Below, piece by piece: positions 14,474 to 27,400 of a stretch of DNA of 64,000 bases. Position 1 is the first letter of the stretch; every line of letters starts with the position of its first letter. Below the pieces are notes generated by a model. That model had not been told where the DNA came from. It searched no databases and saw only the letters and a list, made by a program, of their open reading frames with translations. Origin of the DNA: Trochalopteron elliotii (lineage: Eukaryota > Chordata > Aves > Passeriformes > Leiothrichidae); assembly GCA_024734555.1 (NCBI GenBank), contig JANPWX010000211.1:1908216-1972215 (forward strand), read 5' to 3'. The translations under genes and the position numbers were made by a program.

Positions 14474-17400
14474 TTTTTGTGAGGGTATTGTTCCACTGAG
14501 GATTCTTACATACTTTCCCTTGTGTTCTCTTCAGGATCCAACTTATGACCTTGGAGTTTCAGCATGGTACAAATGCTGAATTTATATTTGCATCATCCCT
14601 CTGATAAGAAGAAACACACATTTTCTGATGTGTAGACTCAAATCTGAGGGGGTGATTAGGGTGCCAGTCTAAAGGGTCAAGAAAAAAGAGCATCAGAGAC
14701 CAGTGTCAAAATGTAGTTTGAATCTGAGTATGGTTCTTTTCTGAGAAAAAAAAGGTGCTTTGGCATAACTCAAGAGACATGGATGCTGTTAGGAAGTTGT
14801 TAACCCATGCAAGGAAGAGTAAACCGTGACGTGCTGTGTGCCAGCACTCCCTGGTCAGGAGGAGAAAGGCCCCTGCTGTGGTTTGCACCCAACAGTGCAG
14901 GTTTCTTGCCTTATTCTTCACCTGGGGATGGGAGCAGGGCTCCTTTAGGGCCAGCTCCCTTCACAGGTGAGTGCCTGGACTTCCTAACTGTTGATACATT
15001 TACAAACCTTACAGAATTGCCCCGCTACATATCAGACAGCAGATGCCACCATAAATTCATAATGACTTAAAGGTTGGTCAGATGGGGTTTTGTCTGGCAA
15101 TTCACAGATTTATTGTTAAGTTAATTACATGTTTCTGAAAAGCACTACTTTTTGAACAGGTTTTGGTGTTTCGTGTTCTTAAGGTGTTTTTGAGAAACAC
15201 AGCTCTTTGTTCTAGTCAAATGAAATCTACTCTTTATTTCTTTACACCAATAGAATACACTGTGGTCCAGAGACTATTCTGATACAGACAACTCTGCCTT
15301 GTCAGAAAACTTCTATTGTCCTTCCGTACTGCTGTATTTGATAACTGTCTCCACTGATATTGACAAAACTCTCAGGAGAAAAAAGAAAATAAAGGAAAAG
15401 GGAAAACTAGTCTATACTGGGTGCAAGCACATTGAATTGCCTGTGAAAGAGGAGAAGTCTGTGGGAGAGATGAGCACCAAGTAGCCCTTTCTGAAAAGGT
15501 GGAGGTGTATCCTCTGGAGCTGTGCACACCATCTGTACGATTCACCTTCTTTACTGGAAATTAAATGTCTGCATCTGACTGGATGTGCTTGAAATGAGGG
15601 CATTTTAACAGACTCAGGTGCTTTACATTTAAAATGGATCTGCTGTGCTGCCAAGTGTAGGGTGGATTCCATTCCTCCAGACAGGTGAATTATGGGCAGC
15701 AGGAGTTTGAAACCATCTTCTGTCTCACAAGACTCAGATCAGCTCTTTTTTCCTCCTCCTGCTTTATTTTATTGTTAGCCAGCAAAAGCTTTAATCATCC
15801 CTTTCTATCCTTATCTGCCCTGCAAGAGAACAGTTGTGAAGATGACTCTGTGCTTCTAAACTGGTTTCTCATTCAAAGGGACCTAATAGTGGACAGATGG
15901 CCAAACCCTGGAAAACAGGAAATGACAGCAAGGAGAAAATTCCCTCTGCCAAATACCTCTGCAGCTCACTGGGTGAAGGGAGCAGGGGGGAATATTCTAT
16001 TCCCATCTCTTAATGTGGACGAATCTGGCAGAATTCCATTTTGTTTGGGTCAGATTCTCTGCTCAGTGTAAGATTTGGAGCATTATCTTCTTTATCTCTT
16101 TCATCTCTTGGATTGCTTAGCCAGGCATTTTGATGAAAATGTGCCCTAGGTGTTCTCTGAGTTCAGGCTGCAGCCACAGGAACGAGAAGTGACAGATGGG
16201 GCCATTTGAGTGAAATCCATCTGCTATGATAAGACTCCTAAGGGCAGCTTTTGAAGGCTTGTTGGAAGCACCCAAGCAGTGCAGAATTCCAGGGGGTTAA
16301 TGCCTGCACCATTTTCCTGTTAATTCATTTGAGGTTTAGAAAACTTCTGAAAGGAAATACTCTCAGATGAAGCTCTTGCAGCTCTGTGAGGGTGAGACAT
16401 CTCTGCTATTTTGTGACTTGAACCACCGAGCAGCATTTCTTGGGACAGACTTTTTCTCATTTCCCAAGAGAAGCATTTCAAAATGTACTGTTTTAAAACA
16501 GTCAAAGGCTTTACATTTATAGAAATTTATGAAAAATATCTGTGGAAATTTTCATTCATGAACAACTTTGATATCATGTGAGATCATTGTGGGTGCACTT
16601 GATTTGGATGCCATTTTGAGATATGGTCATGAGACCAACAGAGATGTTTTTTTCTCCTACTCTGTCTATAATTGACAGAGAGAGAGAGGGACAATGGGAA
16701 AAGGACTCCCGTTAGGATTGAGAAACCAAACTTCCACAGAGGTTAAAGGTGAGGATGCCCTCCTGCACTGTGTTCAAATGTTTAATACCTCATACCTCTG
16801 CAGTACTGAACACCTTAGCTCAAATGTAACATCCAGTTGTTGCTGCTGCTTCCATATCCCTGTCTTGGTTTTGCTTGAAGCTCAAATGGGAAGAAGTCTC
16901 TGGAACTTAATCATTTGAATATTGATGTGTCATTGTCTAGGTTGAAGCATTTCTGTCTTTGTTTTGATCCCAGAAGATTGACACCTACAAGCAGAACAAC
17001 TTGTTTCTTACTGTGATAATGAATGAAGTCTTGGAGTTAAATGAACTTTCTTCTTCTGGTTTGTCTGGTGTTTTGATAGTTTATATATGTGATGAAACTG
17101 GTGGAAAAATGGGTGACTGGCATGTGAAGATAATGTCAGATCATTGTGACAATGATGATAAGAATTTATTTGGGACTTATGCAGATCCACAGCAGGAATT
17201 TACCTGCACCTGCCTTATGGAAGGAGACCAACACAATTCTTGCACAAGAAATTCTCCTCAAAGTATTTAGCTATGAAATTAACATAAAGTGAGCTGGCTG
17301 AAAAGCTATAATTTCACTCATTACTCTGTGGTAAATCTTAATTTGGCTCTATAAGAATTTTTTTTTCATTTTAGTGTATTCATTTAGGAAAATCAAGGAG

Positions 17401-20400
17401 TTACTTAATATGCAGTTTCCATATATTGAAACATTCTTTGCATTCCTCTTTGTTCCTCCAACACTTGAAGTGTGTTTCAGCATAATCAGCCTCCCAGTGG
17501 ATTTTAGCATGAAAACAAATCTCACTTTAATTTCACAAACTTCAGTTTACTGAGCCGTGCAAGGAAATTAAATTACCTGTTTGCAAATATAGTCTCCTTT
17601 CTTAGGAAACATTTTTACTATCACTTGCAATTTCCATGTAGCTCTTTCCATTGTGGGCTTTTAACTGTTGTGATTGTGCCATTAATCAAGAGTACAGGCA
17701 GGGGAGCAATAACTCAGACAGGTTTTCTGGTTTGGGACTTTGGGGTGGATTGTGGGCTCAAGGATAGGTGGGGATGATGTCAAACCAGAGCTCAGTCACT
17801 GTAGGGTACATCTGCCAGGGTGTAGTGGTAACAGTGAGGGAGCCAGCTGGTTGATTCATATGTTGTTGTCGGCCTGGAAAAGGATATTATCTCTATCTGT
17901 CATGTGTTTAAATAATTTCTTGTGTATTTTGGGCTTAAATATTCAGAATTTTGAACACGTCGTTTCTCAGTTCTTGACCCTTAAGCTGCTTTTGTGTTAT
18001 GCCAGTGATAGGCACAGTACCTTATAGCTTTTTAGCACCTTTCAGCACTGGGGAAAACAAAATTTTAATGAAACTGCTCACCCTTTCAGTGCGAGCTCAT
18101 TACTGTAGAAACAAATTATCCTTTAGAAGGATGTAAGAGAAGGTGATAATTTTTTCAGCACAGGATGCTTTATCAGAAACACTCATTTATTGACTGCAAA
18201 ATTTTAAAGGGAAATATGCCAGCCTTGATGAGCCTTTTGTGGAGTATTTCCTCAGGTCTCCGATGAAAGTGATAACTTGAAAGAGAAATCCCCAAGAGAA
18301 ACACATAGACTAGAGATTAATATATAGCCTCGTGTGTGGGATGTGGAGTGTGACTTGTTCCTATCCCAACTGATTATTTTGAAGCTGCCTTCATGTTAGA
18401 ACTCTCTGCCTGGTGTCATCTGCACAGTCTTGTTTTCTAGTTTTGTTTGGTTTTGTTGTTTTGGTTTTTTTAAATCTTGGAATGCTTTGGTTTTCCAGTG
18501 ATATAAAAGAGAATATATTTTTTAATGTTTTCCTTAATCTGTTAACTATTTCTTTGCCATCTCTATATGGCTCTTGTATCATTTGTGCCTGGATTGGACC
18601 CCTGTCACCCCAGGGAAGGGGCTTGTCTGATACTCCCATCTCCGCACAGGAAGCAATGAAACAAGGATGCAAACTAGTCTTCATGGTAAACATGGCAAGC
18701 ATGGGAAGCAGTGCCTCAAACATGAGGAGAGTAAATCTCTCTCCCCTCAGATTAAGTGCTTCTCTGAATGACAGTTCTTTATAGATTTTTCATTGGTATG
18801 ATGTACAGCATCCATTATTTTGAAGGACTGCTCTTAGATACAGGTAATCCCACAGCACTGGATGTTTGTGGCTTTGGCATGTAGGCATTAAGTCTTCACA
18901 ATATGAACACAGGCACAGAATTTTATGGGCTGTACAGGTGTCTGGGATGGCAAATTGCATCTCAGCCAGGCTGAGCAAGGGAAAGCATCATAGCTGATTA
19001 TTTATAGAAAACCAGTCACTTGCAATAAAGGAGTGGGGGTTAGAGAGGAAGTTGTTTCCTCTCTGACTGATCAACCAGAGGCATTTTTATTAAAGGCAGT
19101 TCCTGCAGATAGGTACATGTGCAAGGTATTTATGTAGTGTGGGAGTCTCCAACTACAGACTTGGATCTCTGGTTTCTTTGATTAAAAACATCTCTGGCCT
19201 TAAGTTAGTTATGAAATTGTAACTGATCAAGTTTATTATTACCTCAAACTAATGCATGGGGTGTATGTTGAAATTAAGAATTGCTGTAGTCTCTTTTGGT
19301 TCTCTCTTCTGGGGCTTACTTATAACTCTAAAGTAGATCTGTATTTTCATTTTTCTTTTTGAAGGAAGAAGGGAATCATGACAACAGCATTGATCAGGGT
19401 GCTGAAATAGGACTGCAAGAAGGTGAAGACTTCTGTGCTAGTGCCAGTACAGTGGCTGTGGTCCAGGCTGGGGTGTGAGAGGGGAAATGGGGCCCCTGTG
19501 GCACAGAGTCCACAGTCAGGGTGGGGTTAAACAGCTTCAGGCTGGAGCAACCTGCTATTGTCAGACTGAATATAAATGGGGCCTCAGGGTGGGGGAAAAG
19601 GCCACAACAGACACTCTCAAGAAATAATTCTCTAATGTGTTTGTATCAGTAGGAAAGCTTAAGAAAGTGCTTCCTGCCTCTGCATGTCATTCAAGTACTG
19701 TCCTTGTTTTGCTGTGTAACAGTGCTGGACTGGTTTTGAACTTTTTTTCTGCCCAGCTTTGTTTAGTATCCATTTTTCTTGAACTATCTAGTCTGTGTTT
19801 CACAAATTCCACACGTAAAATCCTGCTGTGTGATTCCAAAATCCTGTGGGTAAAAAGTAACACTTTTTCTCTCAGTCTTCTATCTTTTTTCCTTTCTTTT
19901 TCTTTTTTTTTTTTTTTTTTATGAAGAATTATTTTGGTCCTGAATAAATTTACATGATCCTGTTACAGTGTGACCTCACAGCATGATGCTGGTGAGGTGA
20001 TGGTTCCCTGCAGGGGTGAGCAAGCAGTGAGTGCCAAATGTACCCAGTTCTGTCCCTGTGGAAAATATGTAGGAATGTGGGGTAGATTTAGTCAAAGTTA
20101 ACACCCCTCTGCTTGAGGAAAAATAGCAAAGTGTGACTGTGACTAACTGAATAATTGAATGGATAATTGAATTCATTCCTAAAGGTGACTGCTATGAGAG
20201 GGGTAGCTTGCTGATTAAGAGAAAATAACATCCTTCTTAAAATTAAGTCTTTTCTGTAAACCTATTCAGATGCATGGTTTATGTGCATGGAAATGGATTT
20301 TAATGTGACTGTGGTAATTTTTTGTATGGGTACATCTTTAAAATCACGTCTAGTATGTTGAGATCAGAGCAGTTACTCTAATGCTAACAGTTGCAGAGGA

Positions 20401-23400
20401 CTGAAGTAACCAATGCATAGATTACGATGTGAGTATTAAGTTTTGGCTACTTTTTTGTTTGTTTTTATGTCCTATTTGGCCAAGCTGCCTGTGTGTGGTT
20501 GTGACTTTCCATAATTTAGCAGTTAAAGAAGAAGTACTGAATTACTTTGAGTTTTACAGCATCCTGCCTGCAGCTTAAATCCAAGCTCAGTGCCTGTGGA
20601 TTTGTGTGCACCTCAGTTCTCCATGTGAGAGGTTATCCCAGTGTGCTCTGTGCAGAGTTTTGGATAGAAACAAAGCAAGACACTCCAGCACAAAGGGCAG
20701 CCAGTCTGAAGGACTCATTACAAATGTCACCTCTATCTGCTAATATCTACTCCTGATGCAAAAAGAGCTGCTTCTGACAGGCCTCTACTGCATTTGGCAC
20801 TTTGGCACTTGACATGGCAGATAATCTATGCAGATACTGATCCAGCAGATTCCTCTGTTTCAATATGCAGAAAATATACAGGTGTATACCCCTAAGTCAA
20901 TTAACTCATCTTGAAGACTTCAGATTGGAACTTTCATGCCTGAGTGTATTCTGCCCTCTTTGGCCAGCACTATTTAAACATGCATCCCTTTTATTAACTG
21001 TGTCTAATCCATATTGGATGAAATCTCAGTAAGAGCCAATATTCTCTTTATTTTACCTCTAACTATTGCTGGTTTTTTCAGTTGGGAATGTGTACCAGGA
21101 TGGAACATGTCCTATTGTCTTACTATTACTCCACATGGCATGGATCTAATTTCCAAAGTATTAGTTTTAAGCTAAAAAACACCCCTAAATGATTAAAATA
21201 TTATTGCTTTTAATAATTTGTAATGATTGGGACTGTTACATTAGTTTCAGTATATAGTACATCCTGTGGTCATCTTTTCCTCTGTTATAAAAGGGATTTC
21301 AGATCTCTTTGTCAGCTCAACATTTCATTCTACTTCAGTTCTATTTCCTAAAGAAAGATGTAGCTTTGAGGCTGATAAGACCTAACACTGACAGACAGCT
21401 ATCCTTGCCCTTTAATGTCAATTTAAAAGTTCCTGCAAGTGCAGGTTACTGCTTTTATTTGTCATTCACCCATTTCAGAAATGTTAATATAATGAGACTA
21501 AAAGAGATAATAGTATTTGTACACTTGTGGGTTGCATAATCCTGTTAGTTTTGAAAGCAGACTCTTACTGCCAGTACTTTAATGTGACTGCCACTTTGCA
21601 TATGAAAAACATTTTCATTCCTCCACCTGAAAACCCAGGTGGAATTACTGGTGGAAAGAAAGGACTTGCACAGTCAGCCAGAAATGATTACACCTGAGTC
21701 AGTGTGTGGTGCTACCTACAAACATTTTCTTCTTCAGGGGGAATGTCTGGACTGCTCTAGGAGCAAATGTCCAATGTCTGTCTGGTTCCTCTGTGTTCCC
21801 CTGCCACAGAGGGAGTGAAAACAGCTCCATCTTCAGCAGTAAATGGCCTGGGAAGCCCCACGGTAGGTCTTTGTCCATAGTAGAATACAAGCAGGCAGAT
21901 TCTTTATCTGATGGCAAAGCAGTGGTCCCAGAACAGCCCCTGATCCTCTCTGGGTTTTGTCTGTCACACATTTGTAGTCTCTGTCTATAGAGAGATGAGA
22001 TTTTATCCCTCTGCTCATTTGCATCTCTGTGTTCTTTCATTCCATGCTAATTGCTCTTCTATATTTCACTTCTGTGACATGCCTATGCCTTATCTGTCAC
22101 TTTTTGAGCTTGCAGTTGCTTACACATTGTTAAGGCAAATTATATCGTAACTGACAACTTAATAGATATTTTCCTCATAGTGACACAACTCTACTCTTTC
22201 ATGTTGGTAAAAACCTGTACAAGAGGACAAGTCTCTATACTTTTAACCTTCTACATCTCAGAAAAAACAAATCCATGTCACTGTTATAACAAATAGTAAT
22301 AGAATTAGTTTTTCCTACTGCTTAACATAACAAAGCAGTCAGTTAAAAGAATAATTTATAAACACCATAGATTTCCATAGAATTAAAACTTAGGGGTCTT
22401 AGGAAGCTGACTGGCATTGTACTCCAAATTTTTATAAACCTTATTTGTTAACACCTGCAGGCAAATCAAGGAGCTGGTACTACTTAAAGGAACAGAATTA
22501 TGACTACAAATAAAAGGTGTAAAAAATGTGCTGTCTGAATAAAATAATTTTAAAGGAATATTTGAGGGTTATTGAGTGCACACTTCACCATGTTGCTCAG
22601 AATTCTGTTTTCATTGTTGTAAGAGGTGTGAAGATATTAAATTATAGGGAGGTGAGGAGATCTGCAAAATTCTGAGGAGAATGGCAGAAACTACAAACAG
22701 CTGCAAAGCTATTTGTGCTGTCTTCAAACAAAAGAAGGTGGACAATGTGTTTGTACTGAAATAGGGTGCCTATACAGAGAGAGAATAATAAAAAATGGAT
22801 TTATACTCTCGATTTGCTTACTTTAAACTGTTTTAAAAAGACAAAATAAAGCTGTTACTATGTCCAGCCCAGGGCAGCCCCACGGCCAAACACTGCCAAA
22901 GCCTACTAGTACCTGCCTTTTTATCATTTATTTTTAATAGAAAAGGAATATTCAGCTTCCTTGGGGATTAGAATGGATACACCTGAAAGTCATGTTTGGA
23001 AAAACAGGAGTATAAATCAGAAGAGAGAAGAAGAGGAGGAGCCTTTCCTCTGGGGAAAGAGGAGAACTTAGCTTTATGAAGGAAACAATGCAGCAATGAA
23101 TTGCAATAGATTAATTTTACTTAAATCTTTTCTTACTATACATTAAAGTGCTGCTGTGGAGGGTATTTTTTAGAGTTTAAACATCAGCTGAGACTTACAA
23201 GTGGAGCATGTGGGGCAAGCAAAGAGATTGTGAGGAATAGGTTGGTTCTTGATGTCTGCTTTGTAAGTGGAAATTCCAGAGTTTAATCTCCAGTCACTGT
23301 TCAGCCAAAATATTTGTATCGTGCCACTGAAAGACAATTCGTACATTTTTCATGCTGTTTTGGAATTTGGAGAGGTGTGGTCTCAGGTTTTGAGAGCACC

Positions 23401-26400
23401 TGTGAGTGATTAGTTTTAAAAACAAGACCAAACCAAAGGCAGGCAGTTGGGCACCTGTGTGGGTTGTGACGGCCACCTTGGGCTGCCCTCAGCTGCGGGA
23501 TCTGAGCTGCCTCTGCTTTGCTTTTCTTGCAGATTTTTTTGTCTCTTGTCCAGGTTTTACCCATTTGATAACAGAAATAGGTGAAATCTGGGGCCACATT
23601 AAGAATTACACTCGTGTTTCAGGGCTGGGGTGGGGCTGCCAAATCATGTTCTATGGTCAGATCCCCACATCCAGCAGAGTCATTTGGTGTGGTCACTTTG
23701 CACTTTGGTGTCTGCTGAATTCAGAGACATCGCCTTGTTCCACCAGGTTTCAGTCTGTGCTAGCTCTGTCAGCTGCTAGAACTGGGTCTCTGGAAGCTGG
23801 GATGTGGCTCAGACACTTCTGCCTTTCACTTGTGGCTGCAGTTCCCTGCTGAGGCAAAAGTGGCCCCAGAGCACTTGTGAATTCATAAAGCTTTGGCTCT
23901 TCACTGGAATGGCTTGGAGCATTCATAAATTCACCTTCATAAACCACAGCTTGAGGGATTTCTTCAAAACCTCAAGAATTGTTTATTGTAGTCTGAAGAT
24001 TGCAATATACTCTCAATTTTCATAATTTAGAAGCTTTTCTATCCATAAATGCTTTGTTCACTTCAGCATTGCCATGAGACTGCTTGACGTGTTTGATCTG
24101 CAGTGCACGCTTGGTGTAATACAGTTATGGTTCTAATCCTTCCTTCTGAGAAATGTGAAGGAAATGATGAGTGAAAGACCTGGAAAAAGGTCTGGTCTGT
24201 CTGCATGTGGCCCCTTGTAGTAACTGCTGGCTCAGATGAAGATTCATAAAAAGTATTTTAAAAGCTTAAAAGCGTACTCATAACTATTGTCCATCCATTT
24301 TCTTTTTCAGTGGAGCCCTGGATATGCTTTAGCCTCTGAATGTGCGCTGTTCCTTGGGAAGGAGAAATTTGTATTGCTATATTTTGCCTGTTACATAAAG
24401 GGATGCTAAAACTGAAATTAAAAAAAAAAGAAATAACTGAAAATATTGATGTAAAAAGTAAGAAATAAAAAAGTAAATACACTATGATCGATATCAGAAA
24501 CAGACAAGGATAAATAAATCCAAACACTGACAGATGTACAGGAATAAAGTTCACTGTCTTTACCATCTAAAAGTTCAAGGCAACAAAAAAAATAAATAAA
24601 CCAAAGCCAAAAAAGCACCAACCTAACTAGATTTTTAAGTTGCTGTGGAATTGTTTTGTGTACACACTGGGGAGTTGCAAAGGTGCTTGTGGCTGTCCAC
24701 TGCACACTCAGTCCTGCAAAGCTCACAGTGGTGGGGATATTCTCTTGTGTCCTGATCTCTCTGCTGGCAGTGTTCTGCTGTCAGTGAAATTGTGAACACT
24801 TGTGATATTCCTTGGAGCTGAACCCTGTCTTGGCTGTGTGCCATCACCTATAATCTTTTGTGTAAAAAGAATTTTAATTTTAACCTTGTTTGGTTCAGAA
24901 GGAAACCCAGTTACTCATTTTGTTAATGCTGAGGCTGTCACAGGGGGAGTTTGAAACCATTGCATCTGAAACTGATGATTAGAACCTTTATCTTTCATAA
25001 TGATCTTTCTATTGCAAACATCACAAGATGACCATGGAATAAACCCAGAAGCAGGATCAGAAGCTGGAAGAATACACATGGAGAAGTTAATATATTTACA
25101 GACTTCGGGTCTTACTGGGATTAATTCAACAAAGATTCTTCAATCCTATCTCCTAGCTGTGTGCCATCATGACTAAGGCAGGTTATTGGCCTAAAACTGG
25201 AATAATCTCATTGATGTCTGTGATACTATTATACATTGCTCTGCTACAGTTGGGATGTGGAATTTTGTGACACTGTTTTTTGCACAGAAGCTTTCTGAAT
25301 CTGCACAATTCACCAGATAGTTGATACGTCCTCCAAAAGAAATTGACTTCCTGACAGATGCCTTTGCAAGGGAAAGATGTGGGGCGTGGGAGGATTTCAC
25401 TGCTGTACACTGTTGTTTTGGGTATCTTAATCTGGGGGTGATGCTGGTACAAGATAGTGGCTACAGAAACCCAGGGTCCAGTGAAGCTGTTGGAGTAGAG
25501 ATGACTTACATTGATTTCAGTGTCCATCACATTATGACTTGTGTAGATTGTTGTTCTGCTTCTGATAAAAAAAGGTTTAGTAATGAACCTGACCACAACA
25601 AGTCTTTATAGATTATGTCTGATTTTAAAAAAAACAAAACAAATTAAACAGCTGACATGAGTATTTTTACAGACAAATACTTCCTCCCCTTCCTAAAATT
25701 CAATGGTTATAATATATTTGATGTGACATTTGTTTTCTGTCTTTAAACTCATTTTTTTGACGGTGTCCTTCATTCAGTGGCAAAGACTAGAAGCTACCAG
25801 TGCAGAGATGAGCTGCCTTTTCCCTCAGGCCTTTGATCTCAGATTCTGCAGGTAACTGGCAGATCTCTCCCCCAAAAAAGGCAGGACCTCTGCACTGTCC
25901 TGCCTGCATGATACAAATGCTGGCATTGCATTGTACTGCTACAAAAGCAGAAAGCTTTCCTCTGGCAGTGCTTTCCCTGCAAAGCCTGAAGATTGCTCAA
26001 AGTGCTTCTGCTCTGCTAAGCTCTCTGAACAGGCTCTATCCTAAAAGCTGTGCATAACAAAACCAAGCACTACAGCTTTGATCCATGGAGAAGGAGAAGA
26101 AAAGGTCTCAACCACCTCCCTCCTCCTTCATGCCAGTGCTGGACTGCAGAATGTTGGAGGGCTCTGGATTGTAGTGATGGGTTGTGGTCCAGGGCAGGAA
26201 ATGAGTAAAGCAGCTGAGCTGCCACTTTGTGGGGAGATCTTGTCAAAACTGGTGCACTGAGCTGAAGGTCTGGAGCAGTTCAGGAGCTCATTCCCAGTGG
26301 GATGCCAAGGCCCAGCCTCGGGGGAGCAGAGTTGTTTGAATATGGGCAAAAGGCAGTGCAGAAGACTTTCAGCCATGCAATTCTACTGTAGCCCTGAAAC

Positions 26401-27002
26401 ATGGCAGACCTTGGAGCTCGTAGTGATTTTATACTTGTTACCTTTAAATCAGCTGCTTAAATTCTTGCTTGACATATTGCACCAGTGAGGATGTGATCTG
26501 CCTGATAATTTAACATTATCTTTTTTATTCAGTTTTAATTTTAGCAAGGAACAGTTGAAAGGAAGACTTGTTGCTGGTGTGAGGTAGGAGGGAGCAGATA
26601 AATTATTCAGTTAGCATGGCTCTTATTTGTGATATTGCTTAACTAATGAGGGCCATACCAAGCAAATTCAGTGACTTTTTTTCCATGTTGCCCCTCACAA
26701 TGATACAAGCACGAGGCGTGTTTTTACACTTTGTTATGCAAATGTGCTGTGTAGTATCAGTGGTAAGACTGATGAAAATCTGTGCAGCATTTGTTAGGGT
26801 AGCTTGCTTGTCATCATTTCCCTCTGTCATCTGCAGCTCCTTAGAATGTATGAACACATTAAACACATTGAGATAGTGGTGTGTGATGTGTCTGGGAGGG
26901 GCAGTGGCTCCCAGGCCGTGTTCTGCAGATGTTCCCTTTCATCTCCCACACGTGTTGGCCCTGCTGTTCCGGGGTCAGATCAGAGCCACTGGGGACACAG
27001 AG
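14474..27002. other. Intronic, no gene recognised
   Basis: Mostly AT-rich. The longest frames (about 128 codons at 15685-16071 plus, 148 codons at 23406-23852 plus, 137 codons at 25183-25596 minus) resemble no protein family I know. A pyrimidine and T-rich tract lies at 19881-19920 and an AG-rich tract near 16674-16690. Confidence 0.55.
19881..19920. repeat. T-rich tract ending in T18
   Basis: A run of short T stretches interrupted by C leads into 18 consecutive T at 19903-19920. It could be simple-sequence expansion or the old A-tail of a minus-strand retroposed copy. No retroposon body was recognised to its left or right. Confidence 0.75.
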
Positions 27003-27026
27003 CTGCTGCTGCTGCTGCTGCTGCTG
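27003..27026. repeat. (CTG)8 microsatellite
   Basis: Eight uninterrupted CTG units, read as CAG on the other strand. The minus-strand frame crossing it gives a polyglutamine run, but it has no other protein-like support. Likely polymorphic in length. Confidence 0.9.
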
Positions 27027-27330
27027 GGGGAGGTTCAGGGGCATCCTTGATGTAAAGGCACCCAAAGTACTGCTTTGAAAGGGAAGGGGCTTTTGAAGGG
27101 TTGCCAAGCCCTGCTCGATTCCATGTCCCTTTCCTCCTTTGCATGTGGGGATTGCCCATATGTAAGAGTAGTCAAACACAAGTGGCCCCTTTTGTCTGTT
27201 CTAGCTCAACCACACCAGCCTCTGACCCTTGCCAGGCAGGTGACTTTAGTTAATTGAGCTTGTAGATTCTAATACTGACACAAATAACATAAAATACATT
27301 TTTTTTTCAGAGACAAGTTAGTCTGGATTT

Positions 27331-27400
27331 TTAGGTTTTGGTTTTGGTTTTTTGTTGGTTTGTTTCTTGGTTGTTTTGTTTTGTTTTGTTTTGTTTTTTT
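27331..27400. repeat. G/T simple repeat with (GTTTT)n
   Basis: A GGTTTT-rich segment at about 27334-27360 leads to four perfect GTTTT units at 27373-27392, then a T run. Confidence 0.8.

Noticed and set aside
19903..19920. T18 run as the tail of a minus-strand processed pseudogene
   Set aside because: No recognisable gene body or target duplication was seen next to it, so it is left as a simple repeat.
23406..23852. 148-codon plus-strand frame
   Set aside because: Cysteine- and tryptophan-rich random-looking sequence, overlapped by open minus-strand frames, with no family resemblance.
26859..27179. Minus-strand frame with a polyglutamine run
   Set aside because: The run is the (CTG)8 microsatellite; the remaining residues match no known polyglutamine protein.
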